Source: a virus. From it: a DNA stretch of 64,000 bases. This document shows, in pieces, positions 50,029 to 58,894 of this stretch. How positions within the stretch are numbered: position 1 is the stretch's first letter; every line of letters begins with the position of its first letter. Both the position numbers and the translations under genes were made by a program. The stretch is taken from IMG/VR virus record IMGVR_UViG_3300030098_004420, positions 1 to 64,000 of that record; one strand, given 5' to 3'. The notes beneath the pieces were generated by a model that worked only from the letters and a program-made list of their open reading frames with translations, searched no databases and had not been told where the DNA came from.

Positions 50029-51615
50029 ATGGCGTTAAAGATAAGAAAAGATGGTGCTTGGGTAAACATTGCGGATCTTGGTGTCAAGGGACAAAAAGGT
50101 GAGAAAGGAGAGAAGGGAGAAAAGGGTGAAAAAGGACAGAAAGGACAGAAAGGTGAGAAAGGACAAAAAGGTGAAGCTGGAGAAGTAGCAGAAAAAGGGC
50201 AGAAAGGTGAGAAGGGAGATAAAGGTCAGAAAGGTGAAATAGGTGGCCAAGGTAATAAAGGTCAGAAAGGTGAAGTTGGTGATAAAGGTCAGAAAGGTGA
50301 GGATGGGGATAAAGGTAATAAAGGAGAAAAGGGTGAGAAAGGAGAAAAAGGAGAAAAAGGTATAGAAGGTGCAGCTGCTGATAAAGGGCAGAAAGGGGAG
50401 AAAGGTGAAAAGGGTCAGAAAGGTGCAATAGGTGGAACTGGTGATAAGGGTCAGAAAGGAGAAGTTGGTGAAAAAGGAGATAAAGGAATTAAAGGTGACT
50501 TTAAAGGGGATAAAGGTGAAAAAGGAGAAAAAGGAGAAAAGGGTCAATCTGGAGACGACGGTAATAAAGGTCAGAAAGGTGAAGATGGAGAAAAGGGAAT
50601 TAAAGGCGACTTTAAAGGAGAAAAGGGACAGAAAGGAGAAGGAGATAAAGGACAGAAAGGAGAAGAACCTGATAAAGGTCAGAAAGGAGAAGGAGATAAA
50701 GGTGACAAAGGAGAGAAAGGGGAGAAAGGTGAAAAGGGTCAGAAAGGTGAAAAGGGTGCTATAGATGAGAAGGGTGCTAAAGGGGAGAAGGGTGAAAAGG
50801 GACAGAAAGGTGACTTTAAAGGAGAGAAAGGAGAGAAAGGACAGAAAGGTGAAAAGGGTGCTGTAGAGGATAAAGGTAATAAAGGTGACAAAGGAGATAA
50901 AGGTGAAAAGGGTGCTATAGATGAGAAGGGTAATAAAGGTGACAAAGGAGAGAAAGGACAGAAAGGTGACTTTAAAGGGCAGAAAGGTCAAAAAGGACAA
51001 AAAGGTGATGTAGAAGAAAAGGGTAATAAAGGTGATAAGGGACTTAAAGGTGAAGAAGGTGCTGGTGCTGATTTAGATATGCAGTATGAGTTACCAAACA
51101 CCACTTATGGTGGTAGTTGGGATACAACACTTAAAACAGGAATTGATACTCTAAAATTTAAAGGTTGGTTACCACCTGGTCCTTCAGTAACATCTGGAAG
51201 TATTGGACCAATAGTAACATCTGGAAGTACTGCTACCGTTTACATGAATGGTGTTCACTCTTCATTTGCTGGATCTTGGCAACTTTTTGCTGCTAGGTGT
51301 ACGGGTACTTGTAATTACAATAGTGGTAGTCCAATACAATCTGGTTGGCAGAATCAATTCTCATCTATGAGTGTTCCTGTTGCTGGTTTTATGCGAGGTA
51401 CTTATACGTTCCCCCTAACTTCAGGATTTGGTTCTCAACCTGCTGTTGTTACAGGACCAAAAGGATATGAACAAACTAAAGGTGTACAGATTTATTGTAC
51501 TGGTCATACCACAACTATAATTGACTTTATAACATTGACTACTACACCTCAAGGTGCATTAAATATTATTGATGTAGTTAGTCAACCATTCTCATTTGCT
51601 GTCTTTGATTGGTAA
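50029..51615 (+). CDS. Collagen-like Lys/Glu-rich tail fibre, 528 aa
   Basis: The N-terminal peptide MALKIRKDGAWVNIADLGVK attaches to about 325 residues of Gly-X-Y triplets, mostly GEK, GQK, GDK and GNK, with Lys nearly always in the Y position. KGE and KGD pairs are known to stabilise collagen helices without hydroxyproline. The helix is broken at intervals by GDFKG and by AIDEKG- or VEEKG-type steps. From about residue 345 a unique 180-residue beta-rich tip follows (YGGSWDTTLKTGIDTLKFKGWLPPG ... VVSQPFSFAVFDW). A 2OG oxygenase lies two genes on. A receptor-binding fibre is inferred. Confidence 0.85.
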   Translation: MALKIRKDGAWVNIADLGVKGQKGEKGEKGEKGEKGQKGQKGEKGQKGEAGEVAEKGQKGEKGDKGQKGEIGGQGNKGQKGEVGDKGQKGEDGDKGNKGEKGEKGEKGEKGIEGAAADKGQKGEKGEKGQKGAIGGTGDKGQKGEVGEKGDKGIKGDFKGDKGEKGEKGEKGQSGDDGNKGQKGEDGEKGIKGDFKGEKGQKGEGDKGQKGEEPDKGQKGEGDKGDKGEKGEKGEKGQKGEKGAIDEKGAKGEKGEKGQKGDFKGEKGEKGQKGEKGAVEDKGNKGDKGDKGEKGAIDEKGNKGDKGEKGQKGDFKGQKGQKGQKGDVEEKGNKGDKGLKGEEGAGADLDMQYELPNTTYGGSWDTTLKTGIDTLKFKGWLPPGPSVTSGSIGPIVTSGSTATVYMNGVHSSFAGSWQLFAARCTGTCNYNSGSPIQSGWQNQFSSMSVPVAGFMRGTYTFPLTSGFGSQPAVVTGPKGYEQTKGVQIYCTGHTTTIIDFITLTTTPQGALNIIDVVSQPFSFAVFDW

Positions 51616-51657
51616 ATATAATATAATATGATATACTATAAGAAATAGAAAGAAATT

Positions 51658-52308
51658 ATGTCTGCTTATAACTTTATACCAAACCCAGATGAAGCACCTG
51701 TTTATACTAAAACAATACTTCATAAAGGATATTTCAGGGGAAAGGAATGTCTCATAATGACCAGGTTATTAGCTGATAATGATGGTGCTTGGACATGTGA
51801 TCAGAGAGATGAATTAGGAATCCATACTACTACTTTGATGAAGAATGTTTGTAAGGATTGGGATCCAAATGGAGATCATACTGATTTCAAAGAGATTTTA
51901 GATACTGACATACCAAAAGATTTAACTTTTAGAGATGCTTGGAGATATGATAAAACTAAATCTAATGGTATTGGTATTGACATTGCAGATGCGAAAAATT
52001 CACATAAAGCATATATTAGAGCTATTCGTGATCAAAAAATAATTGATCTTGATGTGCAATTTCAAAGAGCATTAGAAGTTGGTGCTGATACAAGTGATAT
52101 TGTTACTAAAAAACAAATTCTTAGAGATCTTCCAGCACAAGTAGATTCTCTTAATGTTACTGAAACAACTGTGGTTGGTATATCAAGTCAAATTAAAGCA
52201 GTATGGAATGATGATTTATTAGGTGCTTTTCCTTATAATCATGGAGCTGTTGTGACAACTATGGATGATGTTAATACTTGGGAGGAATCTATAGGAGTGA
52301 GCACTTAA
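51658..52308 (+). CDS. Putative tail fibre assembly/accessory protein
   Basis: A 216-residue protein. The C-terminal part, KAYIRAIRDQKIIDLDVQFQRALEVGADTSDIVTKKQILRDLPAQV, has the IRxxRxxxLxxLDxxFxxAxE...KxxLRDLP pattern of phage tail-fibre assembly chaperones. The N-terminal domain (YTKTILHKGYFRGKECLIMTRLL) is unassigned. Its place directly behind the collagen-like fibre supports a chaperone or cap role. The assignment is by pattern only. Confidence 0.6.
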   Translation: MSAYNFIPNPDEAPVYTKTILHKGYFRGKECLIMTRLLADNDGAWTCDQRDELGIHTTTLMKNVCKDWDPNGDHTDFKEILDTDIPKDLTFRDAWRYDKTKSNGIGIDIADAKNSHKAYIRAIRDQKIIDLDVQFQRALEVGADTSDIVTKKQILRDLPAQVDSLNVTETTVVGISSQIKAVWNDDLLGAFPYNHGAVVTTMDDVNTWEESIGVST

Positions 52309-52313
52309 TATAA

Positions 52314-52844
52314 ATGAGTCTTATTAAAAAATTACAGAATCCCAAAACCTGTAATTATATTGATTTAAAGAATATTATTTTTAGTTTAAATTTTCCTTGG
52401 TTTATAAGGGATGCTCATCCTTGGTTACCTGATGATCACAAAGATGCTCTTAAATTTTTTTCTCATAATTTTTTAGAGAGACCAGATTGTGGGCATCAAT
52501 TATATCCTGAATCATGTTCCGATCATACATCCTTAGTTGGTATCGTTTTAAAAGAAATATTTAATGAAAATAATATTGATGTATCTTGTATTTACAGGAT
52601 GAATGTAAATTTATTAACACCAATATTACCAGTTCAAAGGACTAAAGAACATGTGGACCATACTTTTCCACATAATAATATTTTGATATATTTGACAGAT
52701 GCTGGTGGAAGAACCATAATAGATAATGAGTCTTATGATCCAAATGAGGATGATATTATTGTATTTCCTGGATGTATGCATTGTATAGAAACTTCCCATA
52801 CTAAGAATAGGGTTGTATTAGTGGCTACTTTTCAAGATGGTTGA
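52314..52844 (+). CDS. 2-oxoglutarate/Fe(II) oxygenase-like protein
   Basis: A 176-residue protein with His113 and Asp115 in KEHVDHTFP, NNILIYLTDAGGRTII, the strand DDIIVFPG, distal His156 in GCMHCIE, and Arg166 in KNRVVLVATF. This is the shortest of the six oxygenases in the window. It lies near the Lys-rich collagen-like fibre, so hydroxylation of Lys in the Y position is a candidate reaction; the gene between them encodes a fibre accessory. Its stop codon is part of the -35 box of a strong promoter. Confidence 0.8.
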   Translation: MSLIKKLQNPKTCNYIDLKNIIFSLNFPWFIRDAHPWLPDDHKDALKFFSHNFLERPDCGHQLYPESCSDHTSLVGIVLKEIFNENNIDVSCIYRMNVNLLTPILPVQRTKEHVDHTFPHNNILIYLTDAGGRTIIDNESYDPNEDDIIVFPGCMHCIETSHTKNRVVLVATFQDG

Positions 52845-52869
52845 CACATCAGATCTCGTATGGTATAAT
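52841..52869 (+). promoter_or_regulatory. Perfect consensus extended -10 sigma70 promoter
   Basis: TTGACA (52841-52846), exactly 17 bp, TATAAT (52864-52869) with TGG directly before it (extended -10). The upstream stop codon TGA is inside the -35. It is the best host-type promoter in the window and drives a 64-residue gene in the midst of late fibre genes. Confidence 0.8.
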
Positions 52870-52894
52870 TTCAAAATAGTATGAGTGTATCTTA

Positions 52895-53089
52895 ATGGAT
52901 GATGATACAGTATTGGGAATTATAATCGATTTATGTTCTCGTAAATTTTTATTATTGAGTGAAGAAGGGCAAGAAAAAGAAGTGACTTGTGAAGATCCTG
53001 ATCAGTTTATGAGAGTGTTAAAAGTGTGTACTGATAGGTTAGATGAGTCACAAATTCAGTATGCAGATTTATCAACAAGAGAGATATAA
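52895..53089 (+). CDS. Small early-type protein, function unknown
   Basis: A 64-residue acidic protein, MDDDTVLGIIIDLCSRKFLL, then LSEEGQEKEVTCEDPDQFMRVLKVCTDRL. Three Cys are present. It looks like a small alpha/beta domain. It has a full consensus sigma70 promoter 19 nt upstream of the predicted start, so it is probably expressed strongly and early, unlike its neighbours. A host-takeover role would fit this pattern but is only inference. Confidence 0.65.
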   Translation: MDDDTVLGIIIDLCSRKFLLLSEEGQEKEVTCEDPDQFMRVLKVCTDRLDESQIQYADLSTREI

Positions 53090-53112
53090 AAAATAACTTA
53101 CTTTTTAGGTGA

Positions 53113-53119
53113 CTAAATA
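53113..53119 (+). promoter_or_regulatory. Late-promoter-like box CTAAATA
   Basis: CTAAATA followed by G lies 33 bp before the ATG of the 1912-residue fibre, separating it from the early gene at 52895. Confidence 0.5.
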
Positions 53120-53152
53120 GAAACATAGAAATATTTTGGTCAATATAAGAAG

Positions 53153-56100
53153 ATGCCTCTTAATAGATTAGAGAATTTTATCAAGAACATTGAAGGAAGG
53201 ATACTTTATGTTAATCCGAATGATCTTGATTCATCCGATAGTATAAACAATGACGGTAATTCGTTAGCACAACCATTCAAGACGATTCAGAGGGCACTCA
53301 TTGAGGCAGCACGATTCTCTTATGTATCTGGTGACAATAACGATTATATAGAAAGAACAACAATACTTGTATATCCTGGTGAACATGTTATTGATAATCG
53401 TCCAGGATACGCAATAAAACCTGATTCTGGTAATCCTACTGTAGCAAAAGCGGTTGCCCCGAATGGTGGAGAGTCGAACGCACAAGATGAGTTTACATTA
53501 ACTCTGACTTCTAATTTTGATATAGAGCAAAAGAATAATATTTTATATAAGTTTAATAGTGTAAATGGTGGTGTTGTTGTACCTAGAGGAACTTCTTTAG
53601 TTGGTTTAGATTTAAGAAAGACAAAGATAAGACCAAAATATGTTCCAAACCCAATAGATCCTGCTGTTCCTACTTCTGCTATTTTTAGAATTACTGGTGC
53701 ATGTTATTTCTGGCAGTTCTCTTTATTTGATGGTAACACAGACGGAACTGTATATACTAACAATAAAAGTTTTGATGGTGTAAATGATGTAGCTACTCCA
53801 CTCTTCTCTCATCACAAATTAACTTGTTTTGAGTATGCAGATGGTGTTAATGTAGCAGCACCTGGATATGAGAAAACTGATCTCGACATGTATTACTATA
53901 AATTAGGTAATGCATTTAATGCTTCAGCATCTACAAAAGAAATTCCTGCTGCAGATAAGTATCCTCTTAATCCTGAAGGTTTTGCAAAGAGAAGACCAGA
54001 ATATGAAATAGTTGGTGCATTTGCAAGTGATCCTATTACTATATCAAATATCATTTCTGGTGATGGATCAACTCCTTCTAGACTTATTACAATTACAACT
54101 GCGAAAGCACATGGATTAAACCAAGGAACACCTATTAAGGTTGATGGAGTAAGTCAAGGAACTAATACTGTAATTTCTTATAATGCTTCTTCAGTTGTTC
54201 AAGAGGTTCTTAGCGATACTCAGTTTACCTATTTAATTAATGGATCTACTACTGGATTATCTGCTAGTACTTCAGGTACAGGACTTAGTGTTGCTAATGC
54301 AACTGTAACTGTTGAGACTGATACTGTAGAAGGTGCATCTCCTTATATCTTTAACTGTTCATTGAGATCAGTTTATGGTATGCAGGGAATGAAGGCAGAT
54401 GGTAAGAAGGCAACTGGTTTCCGTTCAATGGTTGTTGCCCAGTTTACTGGTATTTCATTGCAGAAAGACGATAGAGCATTTGTAAAATATAACAAATCAA
54501 ATAGAACTTATGAAGGTATATCCCTTAGTACTATTACTACTGGTAGTAAATTAGCAGCAGAATCTTCTGCTCTTGATGTAAATAAGGTTTATCATTTAGA
54601 TTCTGATGCAGTTTATAGAAGTGGATGGGAAACTACACACGTTAGTATTACTAATGATGCTATTCTTCAGATAGTTTCTGTGTTTGCTATTGGATATAAT
54701 AAGCATTTTGGTGCAGAGACTGGTGGAGACGCATCTATAACAAACTCCAACTCCAACTTTGGTCAGTTATCATTAAGTTCTGATGGATTTAAAGCAGAAG
54801 CCTTTGAAAAGGATAATACTGCACTTATTACTTCAATTATTACACCAAAATCAATCGCTGGAACTGCTAAAACTAGTGGAGAAAGTACAACTAAGATTGA
54901 TTGGTTCAAGATTGATGCTGCAAAAACTAGAGCAGTTGGTATTAATAGTCATCTTTATGTTAATGGATTCATAAACGATAGTGATGCTCCACCAACTTTA
55001 ACAGCAGGATATCGTATTGGTGCAAGAGGTGGACAGGTAGGAATTAATTCTGGTAGTCAAGAAATATTATATGTAACCATTGGAAAACGATCTAATCCAA
55101 ATAGAGTTACTCGTAGTGCCACTGTTCATATGGTTGATGGTGGTGGAGTAGGTGCAGGTCTTTCTGTTTATATGGGAAGTAGTGTAAGTGTAAAGAGATA
55201 TCCTGTTGTATCTGGTCCAGTTAATAATAAATTTAACATTGGAACACACGAATTAACAACTGGTGAAACTATTAGAGTCTTTAGTGATGATGCAGATCTT
55301 CCTGAAAATCTAGATGATCATACTCTTTATTATGCTATTGTAGATTCTACTACAGAAATTAGAATAGCATCTTCATTTACAGATGCTGAGAATTCAGAGG
55401 CAATCACGATTTATGGTGGATCTAAACTAAGTGTAGAAAGTAGAGTTCATGATAAAGAGTCTGGTGAGATTGGATCTCCTATACAGTTTAATAGTAATGC
55501 TGCAGGACCATTCACTAGAGAGGGTGCTTCTGTAACAGAGACTGCTGGTTGGTATATTACTGTTGATCCTAATAATAGTGTTTATCAAGATATTGCTGCT
55601 CAGACAACCGATCTTCCTGAGGAGGGTACTACCAATGTAAGTTATATTTCTCGAACAGAAGACTCTAGATCTCTTGACGAGAAAATCTACAAGATGAGGG
55701 TTGTTGTTCCTAAAGAAGTTGTAAATGGAAAGAATCCAGAAGAGAGTTTTATTATTCAAGATTCTAGTACTACAGGAGCAAGATCAGCTGCTGATTTCAG
55801 TTTAACTTCTATAGATTCTGATGATTGGGAGTATGGTAGAAATCCAAGATTCATTAGTACATGTACAGTTTCATCAAATGTTGTTACTGTTTTAACCGAT
55901 CTTCCTCATAACTTAAATGTTCATGATAAGGTCACTATTAAAAATGTAAAAAGTACTAACAATACTGCTGGAGCAGCAAATTCTGCATACAATGGTGTCT
56001 TTTCTGTTAGTGAAATTGTTGATAGTAAGTCCTTTAAGTATCCAACGACTGACACTGATGGATTATTACATACTGTAGGTACATTTACAAATGATGTAAC

Positions 56101-58891
56101 AACTAGAGATACAGATCTTCCAAGATATGAAATAACTGATATTGGTCAAAACTATTATATCTACAGGAATGAAACTATAACTCCTTATATTGAAGGAATA
56201 CAAGATGGTATCTATCATGTATTTGTTCTAAATGCTGGTAATGCAATGCCAGAGGAGTTTACTGATCTTAAGTATAGTCAGAATGTAGTTGATCTTTATC
56301 CACAATCTGATAGGGATAATTTAAATCCTAATGCTTCTGCGACTGTTTCAACAACTAAGAGAAGTCCTCTAGGTGAGGTTGCAACCAATTACTTAAAGGA
56401 TAGTTTAACTAGAGAAAGTGCAGATAAGTTTATCAAAGACTTTGGTTTAGGTAATGTAATTACAACTGTAAGTGATAGTGGTACAAGTGCTACTCTTACT
56501 TTTGATAGAGGACATAATTATAATGCAATAGTACAGGGAACTATTACTGCAGGATCTGGTTACATAACTGGAACACATCAAAACGTAAAACTACTTAACA
56601 ATAATTCAGACCCAACAGTTGGTACTTGGAAAGGTGCTACTGCAAAAGTAGTTGTTACTGGTGGTGCTGTAAGTAGTGTTGAAATTATTGCGAAGGGTGG
56701 TGGATATAGTTCTGATTCATTATACTTTGATCAGACTAGAATTGGTGCTGGTAATGGTGCTGCGAGATATGTTATCACTAGCACAGGAACCGATATTGGT
56801 ATCGCTAACAACGTTGGAGATGTTGTTCAGGCAACTGGTATAGGAACTCAAACTGATGGATATTATAAAATCGCAACGGTTCCTAATCATACTCAAATAT
56901 CAATTGCGAAGAGTATTGGAGATCCAACTCCTTATGCTGGACAATATATTCTTGATATTGGTCCTTCTGTAAGTATAGGATCTACTGCTTGGACTGATGA
57001 AGTTTTAACAGTTAATACCTCTACTGGACATGGATTAGTTGTTGGAAATTCTTTCAGAATATTAAACAGTTCTAATGAAAGACTTGGTGACTTTGTTGTT
57101 AGTGAAGTTAGTGATGTTGATACCATTAAAGCAGTAGTTGGTCTTACAGATATTTCTGGATCTAGTACCATCTATAAATTGGGAATGGATACTAACAATG
57201 CACTTTCCGATAAAGATGGTGAGAATCTTGGTACTAGAGGTTTATCTTTCTACGATAAAGAAAGTTTGAAACTCGTAGCAGATTGTTTAGCTGCTGCTAC
57301 TACTATTAATGTCGCACTTCCAACTGCTGCTGGTATAGGAACCATGACTAGATTCCCATTGGGATCTTACTTACAGATTGGAAATGAGATAATGAGAGTT
57401 TCCTCATCTACTCTTTCTGGATCTAGTAACAATGAAATAAGTGTAATTCGTGGTGCTTTAGGATCTATAAAGTCTAAACATCTTAATGGAGCAGTAGTTA
57501 AAAAGATTAAACCAATTCCTGTTGAATTCCGTAGACCATCTATTCTACGTGCATCTGGACATACATTTGAATATGTTGGATATGGTCCAGGTAACTATTC
57601 AACTGGTTTACCTCAGGTTCAAGTTAAGACACTTACCGAAAGAGAAGAGTTCTTAGTTCAGTCACAAGAAAGATCTTGTGGTGCTGTTGTCTATACTGGT
57701 ATGAACAACAGAGGTGACTTCTTCATTGGTAATAAGAGAGTTAGTTCTACAACTGGACAAGAGAGAACATTTGATGCTCCAATACCAACTGTAACTGGTG
57801 AAGATCCTGCACGTTTAAGTGTGGTCTTTGATGAAGTAATCGTTAAAGAAAGAATTAATGTAGAAGGTGGTAAATCTAATAAGATTCTATCAACGTTTGA
57901 TGGTCCTGTTACATTTAATGGTGATATTAAGATGAATGGTGATGTTACTTTCAACGGAACTATTAAATTCACAGGTAAGACTGAATTTGAAAGTATTTCA
58001 TTAGCAGGTGCTAATTTTGAATCTGATGTTACTTTTGAAGATGATGTTTATGCTTTATTTGGTGATGATAAAGATTTAAAGATCGGACATAATAATACTG
58101 GTAGTGAGAGTGTAATTGAGCAGGTCTCAACTGCAACTGGTAATTTAAAGATAAAGGATGCTGGAGTTACTAGACTTGAAGTTGCTCCTTCTGGTTTAGT
58201 TTTATCTGGTATTTCCACATTCTCTGGTGATGCGGAGTTCACTGGTGATTTATATAATGCACTATGGGATAAGTCTACAGATTCACTTCACTTTAATGAT
58301 TTCGCAGAGGCAACCTTTGGTAATACCTCAGCTGATCCTGATTTAGAGATTTATGCGAATGGTACTAATTCGGTAATACATCATACCTTAAACTCTGGTA
58401 TGCTTCATTTAAAATCTAATAAGAGTATTGATCTTATTACATCTGGGTTTACTGCTATTAGAGCAGTAGGTGATGCGGTATCTGCGGCTACATTGTATTT
58501 TAATGGTAGTGAGAAATTAAGTACTACTGCGGCAGGTATATCCATTAGTGGTGATTTATTATGTACTGGTGATATTACTGCTTTCTCATCTTCTGACGAA
58601 ACATTAAAGGATAATATTACACCTATTTCAGACCCTCTTATGAAGGTGATGTCTATCAGTGGTAATACATTCGATTGGAACGAGAAATCAGGTAAAACAG
58701 GAAGTGACACTGGTGTAATTGCACAAGAGGTTGAAGCACTTGGATTGCCTAATGTAACTACTACTAGAGAGGATGGTACTAAGGCAGTTAGTTATGAAAA
58801 ACTTGTTCCTCTTCTTGTTGAGGCAATTAAGCAGCAGAATAATCTTCTCTTAGAACTTAAGATGGAAGTTAACCAATTAAAAGGTAATTGA
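53153..58891 (+). CDS. Giant fibre/structural protein with C-terminal S74 chaperone, 1912 aa
   Basis: The N-terminal ~600 residues start ILYVNPNDLDSSDSINNDGN and AQPFKTIQRALIEAARFSY, then VYPGEHVIDNRPG: a pectate-lyase-like beta-helix domain similar to that in 39639-43289. The middle is a series of beta domains (HGLNQGTPIKVDGV; KGGGYSSDSLYF). Near the end are fibre modules (VTFEDDVYALFGDDKDLKIGHN; NALWDKSTDSLHFND). Residues 1811-1912 (FSSSDETLKDNI ... GVIAQEVEALG ... YEKLVPLLVEAI, coiled coil) form a Peptidase_S74 intramolecular chaperone with a Ser-Lys dyad, which trimerises the fibre and then cuts itself off. Confidence 0.85.
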   Translation: MPLNRLENFIKNIEGRILYVNPNDLDSSDSINNDGNSLAQPFKTIQRALIEAARFSYVSGDNNDYIERTTILVYPGEHVIDNRPGYAIKPDSGNPTVAKAVAPNGGESNAQDEFTLTLTSNFDIEQKNNILYKFNSVNGGVVVPRGTSLVGLDLRKTKIRPKYVPNPIDPAVPTSAIFRITGACYFWQFSLFDGNTDGTVYTNNKSFDGVNDVATPLFSHHKLTCFEYADGVNVAAPGYEKTDLDMYYYKLGNAFNASASTKEIPAADKYPLNPEGFAKRRPEYEIVGAFASDPITISNIISGDGSTPSRLITITTAKAHGLNQGTPIKVDGVSQGTNTVISYNASSVVQEVLSDTQFTYLINGSTTGLSASTSGTGLSVANATVTVETDTVEGASPYIFNCSLRSVYGMQGMKADGKKATGFRSMVVAQFTGISLQKDDRAFVKYNKSNRTYEGISLSTITTGSKLAAESSALDVNKVYHLDSDAVYRSGWETTHVSITNDAILQIVSVFAIGYNKHFGAETGGDASITNSNSNFGQLSLSSDGFKAEAFEKDNTALITSIITPKSIAGTAKTSGESTTKIDWFKIDAAKTRAVGINSHLYVNGFINDSDAPPTLTAGYRIGARGGQVGINSGSQEILYVTIGKRSNPNRVTRSATVHMVDGGGVGAGLSVYMGSSVSVKRYPVVSGPVNNKFNIGTHELTTGETIRVFSDDADLPENLDDHTLYYAIVDSTTEIRIASSFTDAENSEAITIYGGSKLSVESRVHDKESGEIGSPIQFNSNAAGPFTREGASVTETAGWYITVDPNNSVYQDIAAQTTDLPEEGTTNVSYISRTEDSRSLDEKIYKMRVVVPKEVVNGKNPEESFIIQDSSTTGARSAADFSLTSIDSDDWEYGRNPRFISTCTVSSNVVTVLTDLPHNLNVHDKVTIKNVKSTNNTAGAANSAYNGVFSVSEIVDSKSFKYPTTDTDGLLHTVGTFTNDVTTRDTDLPRYEITDIGQNYYIYRNETITPYIEGIQDGIYHVFVLNAGNAMPEEFTDLKYSQNVVDLYPQSDRDNLNPNASATVSTTKRSPLGEVATNYLKDSLTRESADKFIKDFGLGNVITTVSDSGTSATLTFDRGHNYNAIVQGTITAGSGYITGTHQNVKLLNNNSDPTVGTWKGATAKVVVTGGAVSSVEIIAKGGGYSSDSLYFDQTRIGAGNGAARYVITSTGTDIGIANNVGDVVQATGIGTQTDGYYKIATVPNHTQISIAKSIGDPTPYAGQYILDIGPSVSIGSTAWTDEVLTVNTSTGHGLVVGNSFRILNSSNERLGDFVVSEVSDVDTIKAVVGLTDISGSSTIYKLGMDTNNALSDKDGENLGTRGLSFYDKESLKLVADCLAAATTINVALPTAAGIGTMTRFPLGSYLQIGNEIMRVSSSTLSGSSNNEISVIRGALGSIKSKHLNGAVVKKIKPIPVEFRRPSILRASGHTFEYVGYGPGNYSTGLPQVQVKTLTEREEFLVQSQERSCGAVVYTGMNNRGDFFIGNKRVSSTTGQERTFDAPIPTVTGEDPARLSVVFDEVIVKERINVEGGKSNKILSTFDGPVTFNGDIKMNGDVTFNGTIKFTGKTEFESISLAGANFESDVTFEDDVYALFGDDKDLKIGHNNTGSESVIEQVSTATGNLKIKDAGVTRLEVAPSGLVLSGISTFSGDAEFTGDLYNALWDKSTDSLHFNDFAEATFGNTSADPDLEIYANGTNSVIHHTLNSGMLHLKSNKSIDLITSGFTAIRAVGDAVSAATLYFNGSEKLSTTAAGISISGDLLCTGDITAFSSSDETLKDNITPISDPLMKVMSISGNTFDWNEKSGKTGSDTGVIAQEVEALGLPNVTTTREDGTKAVSYEKLVPLLVEAIKQQNNLLLELKMEVNQLKGN

Positions 58892-58894
58892 TCA

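Noticed and set aside
50035-51000. Ser/Phe/Leu-rich minus-strand open frame of 321 codons over the Lys-rich collagen gene
   Set aside because: Reverse complement of AAAGGTGAGAAA-type repeats; typical shadow frame.
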